From positions 124,001 to 188,000 of the forward strand of contig JAKLNG010000019.1 of the NCBI GenBank assembly GCA_022814565.1: DNA of 64,000 bases, in the 5' to 3' direction. The stretch is from Phaeophleospora eucalypticola (lineage: Eukaryota; Ascomycota; Dothideomycetes; Mycosphaerellales; Mycosphaerellaceae). The translations under genes were made by a program, and so were the position numbers. How positions within the stretch are numbered: position 1 is the first letter of the stretch; every line of letters begins with the position of its first letter. Below the pieces are notes generated by a model, which was given only the letters and a program-made list of their open reading frames with translations, made no database searches and had not been told where the DNA came from. This document shows, piece after piece, positions 44,104 through 56,141 of this stretch.

Positions 44104-46449
44104 TTAAAACGCTATACCCGCAACCACAGCAGCCAAAAGCACCACGACCCCAGCTACTTGCAGTTCCCTCGTACGCAGAAACTCTGACATCGACGGCAGC
44201 GCCGTACCAGCAGTCACAAAAGCTCCAACTGCCAAAATCACCAGAACCACCAACCTCCCCCAAAACGTCGGGATAATCGCGAAAATCAACAACGCAAGAA
44301 TCAGCGCCGGCGCGAACTTCCTCAGCATGTCAGGGCCCAGATTCGCCTCCAAATTCTTACTCGCGCTCTCTACCTTTCCTTCTTCTCTCTGGCCAGGCAC
44401 AACCAAATCTCCTTTTTCCAAGAACTTCCTCTCCCCCTCCCAAATCCCCTCCTCTCCCATCCTCCCCAAAATCTCTCGATACCTCCGCACTTCCTCATCT
44501 CTCGCCTTCCTTCCAACAACCTCATCAAAGCCCTTCATCGCCTTCTGATACTGCTCCAACTTCAGAAATATCCTACCCAACAACGCCGTACGCCGATGAT
44601 GAATTTCACTCCCATGATAAAAATCCACCCTTCGACTTGCAGGAGTTTGATGATGTTGTGATTGTTGTGCGCAAATCTCGTCGAGGACGCGCAGCTGTTC
44701 TTCGAGTTCGGAGAGTTCGTCTTGGAGGTGCAGGAGGATTCGGTGTTGGAGATAGGAGAAGCGGCGGTAGCAGGGGGTGATGCCGTCGGGGTCGGAAGGG
44801 GAGGAGAGGGCGAGGGCGAGTTTTTCGTAGCCGAGGAGAGTGGTCTGGGAGAAGTTTGGGGCTTCTGGGGCTGGCGGAGGCGCTGCTGATGGGTGGCTGG
44901 GAGTGGGAGGAAAAGGTGCTTGTGGAGGAGCAGTCGGAGGGGAGGGGTATTGGTATTGTTGCATAGCGGTGTAGGGGGCATAGGCGCGGCCAGAGCCCAC
45001 GGAGCCATGGGAGGAAGCCGAGCGAGAGCGGTGTTGGGCGTAGGCAGTAGGATCAACGTAATGCTGGCCTTGCTGGTAGCGTATTGTATCTTCCTGGAAA
45101 CGAAGCCGCTCATCGGATCGATTTGCTGGTCTTGAGCGGGAGCCATTGGGCGAAGGCCCAAATCTTTCATGTTGACCGACATCCGGGTTGGTCCTTGGGT
45201 CAGCATCTTGCTCCTCCTCAGCAACCGTCCGCACCCTCGCCACCTTCTTCACCCCGCTCATTCCCATCTCTGGACTGAGACTCCCATTCCTCGCCAGCTG
45301 CTGCGACGTAGGCAAAGCAGAAGACTGCACATCATACTTCCTCCTCAACTCCGCCACACTCCCACTCAAACTCGGATTCCTCGTCGACGTAGGCGAAGGC
45401 AACGTCGAATGACTCGACGGGGTCCCCGGAAGCTCACTCGACCCGGCATCAGAATGCTCATATCGCGACGACCCCGAAGACGAATTCGAATAAACCGATC
45501 GACCATCATGGCCATCGTCCAAATTTGGGGGCGAGGACTCCATGAAGTCGAATACGTTCAGCTGAGGTTCTGGAGGAGGCTCGCTTTTCGTGCTTTTACT
45601 CTCGGCCTCGGACTCCGACAAACGTCGATCACGATCCGCAGCTATTTTCGCTACACCGACGTCCTTGTTGCTGCGGTCGTAGGAAGCTTGCGTGATGGTC
45701 GTATTGCTGCTGCTAGTAGATTGATCCGATGTTCCCGTCATTGAAGACAGGACAGATAGAAGGGAAGGGTTGAATTTGAAGCCGGATTCCGGTCTTCTGG
45801 ATGAGACTCCTCCCACACGGTGTTTCGCGGGTCGTCGATGGGTTGAAGAGGCGTCGTCCCGATGGCGATGGCGTCTTGTTGGAGCGTTGGTTCGCTTGCT
45901 TTGTTCGTGGGAAGATACACTGGAACTGGGACGTGAAGTTGGTCGCGACTCGCTCGTTCCTTCCAGTATGCGGCCCAATTTGGGAAAGAAGCCTCCCGCA
46001 GCGACTTCACCTTCCGTATTTCTGCGATTTCGACTTCCACTGCTCGACGAGACACTGCTTCGACGAGATGATTTGGAAGTTGTCTTTCTTTGCCGCGAAG
46101 TGTCGTCAACGTCAACCCACTCAGCAGCAGGCTGACGAACACCGGAAGCCTTGAGCGCGGAGCTCTCGGTCTTGCTCCGTCTTCTGGAAGCCAGGGTAGG
46201 TGTGATGCTGGGAGAGTTTGCTACAGCTGCAGCAGCAAGATCCGTCGCAGATGCAGCAGCGTCTTCTGCAGGCGTGGAGACAATAAGCCTGGGTGGGACA
46301 GGCGATGTGGTTTCTGCGGGCTGGTATCACGGCGAACGCCCAGCGTCAGTCCTGTCCTGCCACCTGCAATAATCACAATCACAAATGACGGCGCGAGAAA
46401 CGGCAGTAGTGGGGTGGAGGGGTGGGAGATACAGGAATATACATACCAT
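44104..46449 (-). CDS. DUF6594-type protein with C-terminal membrane helices
   Basis: Proposed gene: exon 1 46449-46447 (the ATG alone) and exon 2 46320-44104; 739 aa. Exon 2 is open without a usable ATG near its 5' end. It runs from PAETTSPVPPRLIVSTPAED through a Ser/Arg-rich disordered half. ATG followed at once by GTATGT at 46446, and CAG at 46323-46321, give a single in-frame junction. The second half has GYEKLALALSSPSDPDGITPCYRRFSYLQ and a coiled LQDELSELEEQLR, the DUF6594 signature. It ends in two to three hydrophobic helices (FAPALILALLIFAIIPTF, VLVILAVGAFV, VVVLLAAVVAGIAF). Function unknown; probably membrane-anchored. Confidence 0.68.
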
Positions 46450-47202
46450 GACGACGGGTTGTATTAAACCAGGATTGCCTTATAAGACTGACTCGTTGGG
46501 CCGGAAAGTCAGCGCGACGAGCATCTCATAGGTTCGCTGTCCGGGCTGTCAGAGTTTCTGCCCAGAGGACACAACAACAGATCTTCTTCCTGCTGCGGCG
46601 CTGACGATGAAACAGAGAAGCGAGGGCATGCGCGACGTGGAACAGCGCAATTGCATCGCTGCACAGGTGAATAATTGTTCATGTACGCAAGCAAACGCAA
46701 ACGCAAGTCGACGGGGGAAGGGAGGGGGCAGATAGGAGAGAAGAAGACACTTCAAAGTCTCGTCTCACTGCAGACAGCCGCGCCGTTGTTCTGTACCACT
46801 CGCGGACGGGAGAAGATAGGCTCGCAGTCAGGGGCTGGCTTTGGAGGCGGCGGTGGTGGTATGGAATAGCGAATCGAGGAGCACGACGGCCGTTGGACGA
46901 AACCAGAGGAGAGGACGGGGAGGGAAGCAGCTGGGCGCCGGCAGGAGAGATTCGTTAACAGAGGATGTGTGCTGGCCTCCCGCGCTGCATCTCTGCTGCA
47001 CCTGCACCCTCCCTGCAGCAGGAAAACATCATCGTCGTCGTCTTATCATGCACGACACAGCATGAATTGCTGCAATGAAGCAGAAGTATACAAATTATTG
47101 ATGAAGATGGTGTCTTGAAGACCGGTCGCTCCACATTCCTCGGAGGCGCAACTGGTGGGATGCACGACATTTCATTCGTCCGGACTCGCCCGGCAGTCAG
47201 TC
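46450..47202. other. Upstream region of the DUF6594 gene, next to the transposon block
   Basis: Normal composition, no CDS recognised. Ends at the TA target duplication (47203-47204) of the DNA transposon. Confidence 0.4.
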
Positions 47203-47204
47203 TA

Positions 47205-47248
47205 ACATCGACCACCATCAGTTCGGTCAGACCACCTACTCGTTAGCG
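47205..47248 (+). repeat. Left terminal inverted repeat of the DNA transposon
   Basis: Starts ACATCGACCACCATCAGTTC and ends CGTTAGCG. Matches the reverse complement of 57902-57945 at 43 of 44 positions. It retains CpA and TpG, so it is not RIPed. Confidence 0.93.
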
Positions 47249-47339
47249 CCGGGTAGGGCACGGCAGCTAGCCAAAACAAGCAGGTGCACACGCAAATTTG
47301 CTTTCGGTTTCGCTTTTAGTCGACTCCACTTCACAGCTA

Positions 47340-48745
47340 GAATAGACGCGTATTCGAATCTTCGTCTTACTAGGTATACTATTATCTTTTACGCGCTACT
47401 ACGCCTACTAATATAGTTAAGAACGCTTAAATAACTGCCGAATAGCAATCTTATACTACTTACGAATAGCAGACTATCTTAAACTACGCTCTTAAGAAAT
47501 AGTAGGCTAGTAAACACGACTCTTAGTAAGTATATACTCTACTATACTAAATACTATAATCTACCTTTAGCAACTACGTTCGAGGCCTTTATTCGTCTAC
47601 TACTATTACTTACGAGAGCTAAAAGAAGCTCTAAGATTACGAACGAAAGACTATTAAGATATAGATCGAACGAATATACTAATTAGGCTAGCTAGTTGTC
47701 TACGAAACGATTACTCTATAGGCTAATTGCCTTATCTAATAACGCCCTAATTACAACGCTCGGAAGCTAGAATATAAGCTTATTAGTTACTACTAGCTAG
47801 TATAGTTCGTTTGTTCTAATCTAGAACTCGAGATCTACTATACTTAAGCTATAGATATTACTTAAAAGAACATAGATAATAATCTAGAGATTCTAATCTA
47901 GTACTTCGAATTGCTTAAGTAGACGTGTAAAGAGCTTAGTATTAGCCCTAAGGGCATCTACAACTTCGACGAAATAGGCTATATACATAGTATTAACGAA
48001 TAAGGCTACTACGTAGTTATCTATAAATAGAAGGAAGCTACTAGTATATTAAAGAGGTAGAAGTAGAAGCATTCGAAGGCTACCTTTCGACAAACTAGCT
48101 AGCGCGAATAGACAACCGTTCTCGAGATAATATCGGCTACTAGCATCTATATACTACTATTCTTTATATTTAATAGTAAATAGGTTATAAAGAGCTTAGT
48201 TAACTACTTTAAGAAGAGCTTCTTATACGACTAGCCTACTAAATTCGACCTTATAGATAATAGTTAGAGTAACTTAGAAGTAGCTATAAGGTAGATATAG
48301 CACTTTAATATTAATGCTCTACCGTTAAAGCCGAATAGCTACTAGCTACTTATTATAGACAGCTATAACACTTATAAGAGCCTTAACTTCTTACTCTACG
48401 TAGTAACTAAAAGGATTATCTACCTATATCTACTCTTACACGTAATATACTATTTATAGCTACTAGATATAGCTATATTCGGCCTAATAAAGCAGTACTT
48501 TAGCTAAGAGCTTCGTAGCCTACTAAATAGTAGTATTACTAAGATTATAAAGGAATAGTTCATTTGAGCTTATAAGATAATAGCTCTCTTAGCTTTTAAT
48601 AGTAGCAATATTAAGAGCGCTTTCAAAGCTACTAGAGTCTAGCTATTCGAACCGAATAAGGTATACTAACGTATACCTAAATCGTTTAAGCGACTAATAT
48701 TACTACTACCTATTACTATACTAAGTAAACGACGTTAAATCGAAA
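47340..48745 (+). pseudogene. pogo-like transposase, N-terminal and catalytic part, RIP-inactivated
   Basis: Many TAG/TAA codons sit where CAG, CAA or TGG are expected. The DDE blocks listed for the element are readable in one plus-strand frame. Translation ends at the GCTCT duplication where the retrotransposon entered; the reading appears to resume after 56142. Confidence 0.7.
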
Positions 48746-48750
48746 GCTCT

Positions 48751-49049
48751 TATAAAGACTCGGGTATATAGTAGTATATAGCACTCTAGTTTAACTACTA
48801 AGTTAATCGAAGAACTAATCTCTACCTTCTTTATTACTATACGTATGTAAGATACTTATGCTTTATAGGCTACTCGACCTAGAATAGTTAGTTCTTATTT
48901 CCTTAATACCTAAGGACTAGCCTCGAGGCTACTACTTATATATAAGATAGTAGCGTATATTAGGCGACTTCTCTAAGTCGTCCCCTAAGTTAGACGTATA
49001 GCTGTTCTTTTAGTAGCTAGGGCGAGCTGCCCCTAACCTAGTCGTAATA
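48751..49049 (-). repeat. 3' LTR of the chromovirus
   Basis: 299 bp, aligned end to end with 55838-56136. Starts TATAAAGACTCGG on the plus strand, where the partner has TGTAAAGACTCGG. The original TG...CA ends are blurred by G-to-A and C-to-T changes. Confidence 0.95.
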
Positions 49050-50943
49050 ATTACTTCCTCTTTTTCTATAATACTACCCTAGTATTAGAGAGAAGCATTC
49101 GACCTCTATACGATTACCCTAGTAGACGCGTACGTTATTATTACCTATAGTGCTATTAATTTAAAACAAAGCATCTAAAGTCCGCTTTATAGAAAGTTAT
49201 CGAAGCCTTCTACTTTAGATTCGTAGGTGTTATAGAAGCATCTAGTAATTGTCTTAATCTCGCCTATTTCTATACTGTTTTTTACGCCTATTTCTTCTAT
49301 AACGATAGAGTATATAACTACGCCTTTCTAGGGTATAATATAGTAATATAATATTACTTTTTCTAGGGTGTTTAATATAGTATAGTAGTATAGGAGATAA
49401 TACTATTCGATTTTTATGTGAAAAGCTAGCGTTCCGAATCTAGAAGGAGAAGTTTCCCTAGAAACCTTAGTAGTCGAGATTAAAACTTCGAGCACTCGCC
49501 CTTACTATTTTTCTTAATAACTATAGCTCTAACTCTAACTCTAAAGCTAGACTCTATCGTTAAGAAGGCCTTTTGCTAGCCTCTCGAAGACTTTAGTACT
49601 ATAACTATAGCTTCCTTTATAGGATTTAATCTACTACTAACTCTATTAACTCGCTATATAACTATAGGCAAGAATACTAAGCCGCTAAGTACTAACTATC
49701 GTGTTTGTTTTATAAGCTTGCTGTATACTCCTTATATACGCTATATTAACTCTCTTATACTAACTAGTAAGTTTTCTCCTTTTCTTAAGCTTCTTTTCGC
49801 TCCTTACTAATATCTCGTAGGCAAGAAGACTATTCCTTGCGATATCGCCGATATCTATAATTATAATATCGTCGCCTCTAACCTTATATAGGACTACGTA
49901 AAGTACGATTATTATAAGAAGTAAGGTAAGGAGTACGAGCCTACTATCTCTTATAAGCTCCTCGTACTCTAGATAGAAATTACTTAGCTTAGTAAGCCTT
50001 CGAGTTCCCTACGATTTCATAGCGTTTACTAACTAATTCTTAGCCGTAGATTCTAGAGAGGAGAGTAAGAGCTAGAAAGATAGAAAGAAGAAGCTTTGTC
50101 TTGCTCTTAACTATGTCTAGGGAGCTAAGAAGATAAAGGACAACTCTACTACTAGCCTTACTACTATTAAGTAGGCGACTCGCTAGTTAATAGTAACCTC
50201 TCTTACTATTATTACTAAGTTCTATCGTTAGAAGGCCTATACTAATCCTAATATAGACTATATAGCTATAGAGGCTATTATAGCTAGTAAGACTTTAGAG
50301 TATAGCGTATTATAGGCTAGCGTTCTCTTAGGTAGTAATAATAAGGGTAATCTCGCGAGAGGCGAGAGTATTACGCGCGAGTATAGTAAGACGCTAGATA
50401 GTTCGGATAAGGAGAGTTCGAGAGACTCTAATAATAAGCTCGATAAGGATAACTTTAAGCCTACTCCTATACTACGTCGCGCTTCGAAGAAGCGCCTACG
50501 CTCGAAGTCTCCTATCTCGCCTTATTATACTTATAGCGATGCTAATAAGTCGCTAGTATCTCCCTCCGACCTCGCTACTAGTAAGCGCTAGTATATCGTC
50601 GCCTTAGGTAAGGAGAAGATTCCTAGTATCTTACTAGAGACTACTTAGTAGTTACTTAGAGGTCTTAGAGGTTTAGAGAAGTAGGAGTTTAGTAAGAGTA
50701 CTAGCTATAAGACGCCTAGTAACTAGTTTTCGTAGATTTAGCTCGCCTTCTACGAGCTTTATATAATACCCCTTCGTATAGTATACGTCTCTAGTAAGAC
50801 GCGTAAGATACTAGTCTAATAACATAGAATTAGTTAGAACTTTTCTTTATTTACTACCTACTTTCTACCTTTACGCTTCTTTTTTGTCTATTCTTACTAG
50901 GCCTCGAAGGCTTCTAGTAGCTTCCTCGTATATATATAGTTCT

Positions 50944-53900
50944 CTTCTAGCTCCTAGGTATTAAACTCTACTAGCTAGTCCTTCTACTTTAGGAGGTAGA
51001 ACTTCTTCCCCTTTACCTTTCTTACATCCTTAACTTCTTTAACTTTATACTTGTCGTTATCGTCTACGAGTAGTAGGGAATCTATAGGCTTATTATAGCT
51101 ATTCTATAGCTTAAGTAGAGAAATATAAAAGATATTATATATACGCGACTTTGAAGGTAATACTAGGCGATACGCCTACTTTCCGATTACTTCGATAATA
51201 TAGAAAGGCCCTAAGAATCGCTCGCTAAGCTTCTTCTTTAGTATATCTAACCTTAGGTTCTTAGTAGATAGTAGTACTAGGTTACTAACCTTATACTCTT
51301 TTAGCTTATAGCTCTAATTGTAGTACTTTACCTAGGTAGAGGAAATGTCTTTCTATCTTACTATAAGCTTCTCGTACGTGTTACGTAGCTATTTCGCTAA
51401 ATCTACTACTAATAGTACCTTCCCCCGAAAAATCTTATCCTAAGATTTAGAGCTAGATATAGAAATATCTAGGTCGTAGCTATATATTACGCGAAAGGGA
51501 CTTATACTAAGGGTATATGTCTTACTAGTATTACTCGCGAACTCCGCTACTAGTAGCTAATCTACCTAGTCGGATTGCTCTTTAGAATAGTAACATTATA
51601 GATACTAAATAAGAGTTTAATTCGCTCGTTCTATCTAGCTATCTGTTTACGGATAGAAGGCTATACTAAGCCTACGATTTATATGTAGCTTATAGTAAAA
51701 GCCTAACTAGAAATCGCTAGTAAAGATAGATCCTCGATTACTAACTATACCTATAGGTACACCGAAATGCCTTACGACTTTGTCTCGTAGGATTCTCGTA
51801 AGCTACGTAGCATTAATTGTCTTCTAGTAAGGGACGTACTAGTATATCTTTATGTATCGGTCTACGATAACTAAGATAGCGTTATATACGCCTTCGTTAT
51901 ATATACTCGGTAGGAGATTAGTAATAAAGTCTATAGTGATTTCTTTCTACGAATAGTCTAGTATAGGAAGAGTAGTTAACTTACTATATAGGCGATAGCG
52001 TCTTACTTTTATCTTTTAGTAGATAGCGTAGCTACTAATATACTCCCTAACTAATTTTAGTAGGCTTAGCTACTAGTACTTCCGCCTTAGTAGAGCTACT
52101 ATTTTAGTTTGCCTAAAGTAGCTAACTAGGACGTCGTCGTAATATATACGAATTAGATATAATCTAAGTACGTCTTCTAGTAGTATATAAACTACTCCTT
52201 AGAAATATAGTATACTATTAGCTATCGAGAAGCCTTCGAGACGTATATCCTTTAACTCGACACTTTCTAAAACTAAAGGTATTACGCTCCTTAGCTTATC
52301 GAGACTAGCATTACTATTACTATTACTAGTAGCCTAGAGGTTAGTAGGGCGTAAAGAGGAGAAAGTTTTATCCTCGCAAGAAGGGTTCGGTTTACTAGAG
52401 TCTTCTATAGCTATTACTTACCTCTTAATTACTATAAGCTTAGGAGATTTCTCCTATAGCAACCGAATTAGTAAGAGAATGCTATTAGTTAGTAGTTCGT
52501 ATAGCTCTTCTAGAGCTATAGTAGCCTCTACGACATGTAGGGGTAACGCCTCGTATAGCCTAGCGTTAGTAATCGATAATAGTAGGAATTTATCCCTATA
52601 AGACTAGAGATAGGTAGTAGAGATCCGCGACACCTACGAGATAGGTGCTTCTTCCTAGTACTATGTAGCTAGCTTGTTCTATAGAGTTAGAAGAAGGTTA
52701 GTTATACTATCTTCTTTATTAATCCTATAGTTAGGCCGCCTAGATAGCGTATTCGCGAGGTTTCGCTTACTAGATTAGTATTTAATCGTGAAGTCGAAGA
52801 GGGCTAAGAAGGTAGCCTATTAGGCCTACTAACTATTTAACTTAGTTACCTTCGTAAAGCCCTTAAGATTATTATAGTCGATAATTACGCGAATTGTATA
52901 CTACGAGCCTTCGAGATATAGGCGAAATTCTTTAAAAGCCTATACTATAGTAAGCAACTCTTTATTATAGGTCTAGTAATTTCGCTCGGTATTAATTATC
53001 TTTCGCGAATAGAGAGTAATTAGATACTACTCGCTATCGAATAGCTAGGTAAGAATACTAGTAATAGCAAAGTTGCTTATATCTGTCTCTACTTATGTTT
53101 TAGTAGAGAGATCGAAATACTAAAGTATAGGTATACTCTAGAAGGTATCTTTTACCTAGCAAAATGCCTACTCTTAGGGTACGTCCTAAACGAAAGGTCT
53201 AGTCTTTTTTCCGTTCTTTATCCCTTTTAGCAAGTTGGTTATAGATGCTACGATTTTCGAGAAGTTCTAGATAAATCGCTAGTAGAAGTTAGCGAATCCG
53301 ATAAACTACTATACCTTATAGTAGCTTTTAGGAGTAGGCTACTTCTCGACTACTACTACTCTACTAGAATTAATCGAGACGCTAGAGGCGCTAACGATAA
53401 ATCCTAGGAATTCTGTTTCCTTCTAGAAGAAGTAGTACTTCTTAAACTACCTATAGAGGGCGAACTTCTATAGCCTCTCTAGTACTAAGCGTACGTGTTA
53501 TACGTATTCCTCGTACGTCGAGCTATAGATTAGGATATCGTCTAGATATACTATATAGATCTAATCGACTAGGCTAGTAAGAGCCTTATTAATATATGCC
53601 TAAAAGGTAGCTAGAGCGTTAGTTAATCCGAAGGGTATAACTAAGTACTCGAAGTATCTATAACGTATACGAAACGCTATCTTCTACTCGTCTCCCTACT
53701 TAATTAGAATCTAATAGTATATATCTTATAGATCTAGAGACGTAAAGTATATAGCACCTATAAGACGATCTAGCGTCTTACTAATAAGGGGTAATAGGTG
53801 CTAGTTCTTAATAGTAATCTTATTAAGACCTTAGTAGTCGATATATAGTCGAAGGTTACTATTCTTCTTTAGTACGAAGAGAATAGGTATACCCGATTCG

Positions 53901-54790
53901 CTTTCGGAATGCCTAATCTATCTATGCGTTAAGGCCTTGTCTAAATATTCCCTAAGATATTCTAATTCCTATAGGGACTAATAGTATAGAGGCTTAAAAG
54001 GTAGCTTCGTACTAGGCTCTAGGTTAATAGTATATAACACGCCTTCGGGGACCTTATATATAGTCTAAGGATTATAATTAAAAACATTAATAAAGTCCTT
54101 AAGCTTAGAAGGTAGGCGAATCGTATTGCTCTCCTATACTTCTTAGATAGTTATAGTAAAGACGCCCTAAGCTTATTACATGTCCTTTTTAAACTACTAT
54201 AGTTCCCTTAGAGTTACTAGACTCTAAATACTACTATATTACTAGGTACTTGTACTACTATCTACGACGACTCGCTACTAGTACCTCTAGAGCCGACTAA
54301 GTAGAATACAGTCGTCTACGGTATCGTATACGTATATAGTAGCGTCTATTATACGTTCTTCCTTCGTAGAGTCTACGAGTCGTAACTATATCTTATAGGC
54401 GCTATAGTAATAGCTCTCCTTACCTTAGAACGAAGTAGTTCGTAATAAGGGTGCTTATAGTATACGAGTTAGCTATAGTTTTAGTACGAGTTACTAGGGT
54501 ACTATATTAATATCTACAGCGTTATCTAATAAGAACTCTACTATAATCTTGTCGCTCCTTAACTCGATCGTTCTATATAAGAGTATTATAGGTAAGGAGT
54601 CGACTTAGAGATTAGGGCCTAGTCGCAACTCTTAGACTAGCCCTTCTCTTTTTTCGAGTTGTCCTTAGCCTTCGATTTATCTACTTCTACCCTACGAGTA
54701 GAAGTCTTCTTCTTATCCTCCTATAAATAAGGATTAGGGTAAGTAGTCTTATAATAGCCTATCTTCTTATAGCTATAATACTATATATCT
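50944..54790 (-). pseudogene. Chromovirus gag-pol relic (zinc knuckle, RT, RNase H, integrase, chromodomain)
   Basis: Minus-strand coding order, from 54.79 kb leftwards, is nucleocapsid knuckle, RT, RNase H, integrase, chromodomain. Conserved residues survive where the codon lacks CpA/TpG (for example YLDD), and are lost where it has it (Cys to Tyr, His to Tyr, Gln and Trp to stop). The gag core probably extends to about 55.7 kb but is not recognisable. Confidence 0.85.
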
Positions 54791-55837
54791 ATATACTTAT
54801 TACTAGCGTTACGCTTCTTATCTAAGTTGCGATCTAGCTACTCTTTCCTCGACTTCTTTCTATTATTATAGTAGGATCTCTTTCTATCTTAGGGATGCTC
54901 TCTATACGAATTGTCTATAGGTCGCTTACGTAACGTCTTATTAGTATTCTAGATATATAAGGCGAGAGTTACTAAAGCCCTCTAGTCCTTAGAAATGTTA
55001 TAGGACTTAATAATCTAACTACGTAAGTTCTCTATTATCTTTACGAGAAGGTAGTAAGTCCTCTATACCTTAGTATAGTTAAGCTAATCCTCTATAATAT
55101 CTAACTTATTTACGAAAGTAGTTACTAATTAATCTAGCTTTATATAGGCTGCTTTATACTCTAGGGTAATAGCTAGTTATTAATTTACTAGGTTGCTAAT
55201 CTTATTATATACGAAGTTGCGGAAATCGCTATATATATAAGTAATGCTAGCGTCTTCTACGCGATATATGTTATACTAGCGTTTATAGGGTTCTCTAGAA
55301 AGGTAGGAAACACTAAAGAGAATACGTTCCCTTTCCTCTCGAAAGGAGATAAGAGCTAGGGCGAAGATTATATCGAGCTCTTAAAGATAAAGCCTTACTT
55401 CTTATATACTTTTCCTCTTAAAGAGAGTTAGTTCCTTTACGTAAGGATTACTAAGGCCCTTATGTCTTCTAAGAGTAATCTCCAAGCCATAGGTAGAGAA
55501 CTAGGCTCTCGTAGTCGTAGAGCTAGTAAATTCCTCGCATCTTATCTACGTAACCTCTACTTTAAGGTTAACGAGATCCTAAGCTATACGAAAGTCCTCC
55601 TTTTCTTATTAGAGGTACGTAAGACGCTCGTATATTACCTACTTAACATCGGCTCTAGTATCTTACTAGTCTTCTTCTTCTTTATCCTAGTTACCTTACT
55701 CTAAAGGAGGTGCTAGGCTAGGCTATTTATTATCTACCTCTATCTTAGTAACATCTTATACGCGAGGAGTAGGAATAGCGCGAGTATTAACTATAATAGG
55801 TGTTATAGACTACTTAAGGGGGTGGAGAGATTAGAAA

Positions 55838-56136
55838 TGTAAAGACTCGGGTATATAGTAGTATATAGCACTCTAGTTTAACTACTAAGTTAATCGAAGA
55901 ACTAATCTCTACCTTCTTTATTACTATACGTATACGAGATACTTATACTTCGTAGGCTACTTAACCTAGAATAGTTAGTTCTTATTTCCTTAATACCTAA
56001 GGACTAGCCTCGAGGCTACTACTTATATACGAGATAGTAGCATGTATTAGGTAACTCCCCTAAGTCGTCCTCTAAGTCGGACGTATAGCTATCCTTTTAG
56101 TAGCTAGGGCGAGCTACCCCTAACCTAGTCGTAATA
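55838..56136 (-). repeat. 5' LTR of the chromovirus
   Basis: 299 bp partner of 48751-49049. The differences I looked at are mostly transitions, as expected when RIP struck both copies after insertion. The sequence just inside (minus strand TTTCTAATCTCTCC) does not start with the TGG typical of a tRNA primer site. Confidence 0.95.
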
Positions 56137-56141
56137 GCTCT

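Larger units (their letters stand above)
48751..56136 (-). mobile_element. Ty3/gypsy chromovirus LTR retrotransposon, RIPed
   Basis: 7,386 bp with 299 bp LTRs at both ends and a perfect 5 bp duplication GCTCT at 48746-48750 and 56137-56141. Coding is on the minus strand, in gypsy order. The Gag zinc knuckle relic lies near 54745-54782 (Cys and His positions now Tyr), reverse transcriptase VYLDDILIYS at 53522-53551, and RNase H ETDISNFAITSIL near 53035-53100. Integrase VDRYIKIY and HFGVPIGIVSNRGS follow at about 51640-51960. A chromodomain relic (KGKKFYLLK, EFNT.ELEEN) lies near 50940-51066. A purine-rich tract (AAAAAGAGGAAG on the minus strand) sits just inside the left, 3' LTR. All domains carry stops. 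Confidence 0.92.

Noticed and set aside
44562..45744. Long open frames on both strands overlapping the DUF6594 gene
   Set aside because: Shadows of a biased, Ser/Pro/Arg-rich coding sequence; only the minus-strand frame carries the DUF6594 signature and membrane helices.
55462..55704. 80-codon open frame inside the retrotransposon
   Set aside because: On the strand opposite to gag-pol, in RIPed DNA, with no motif.
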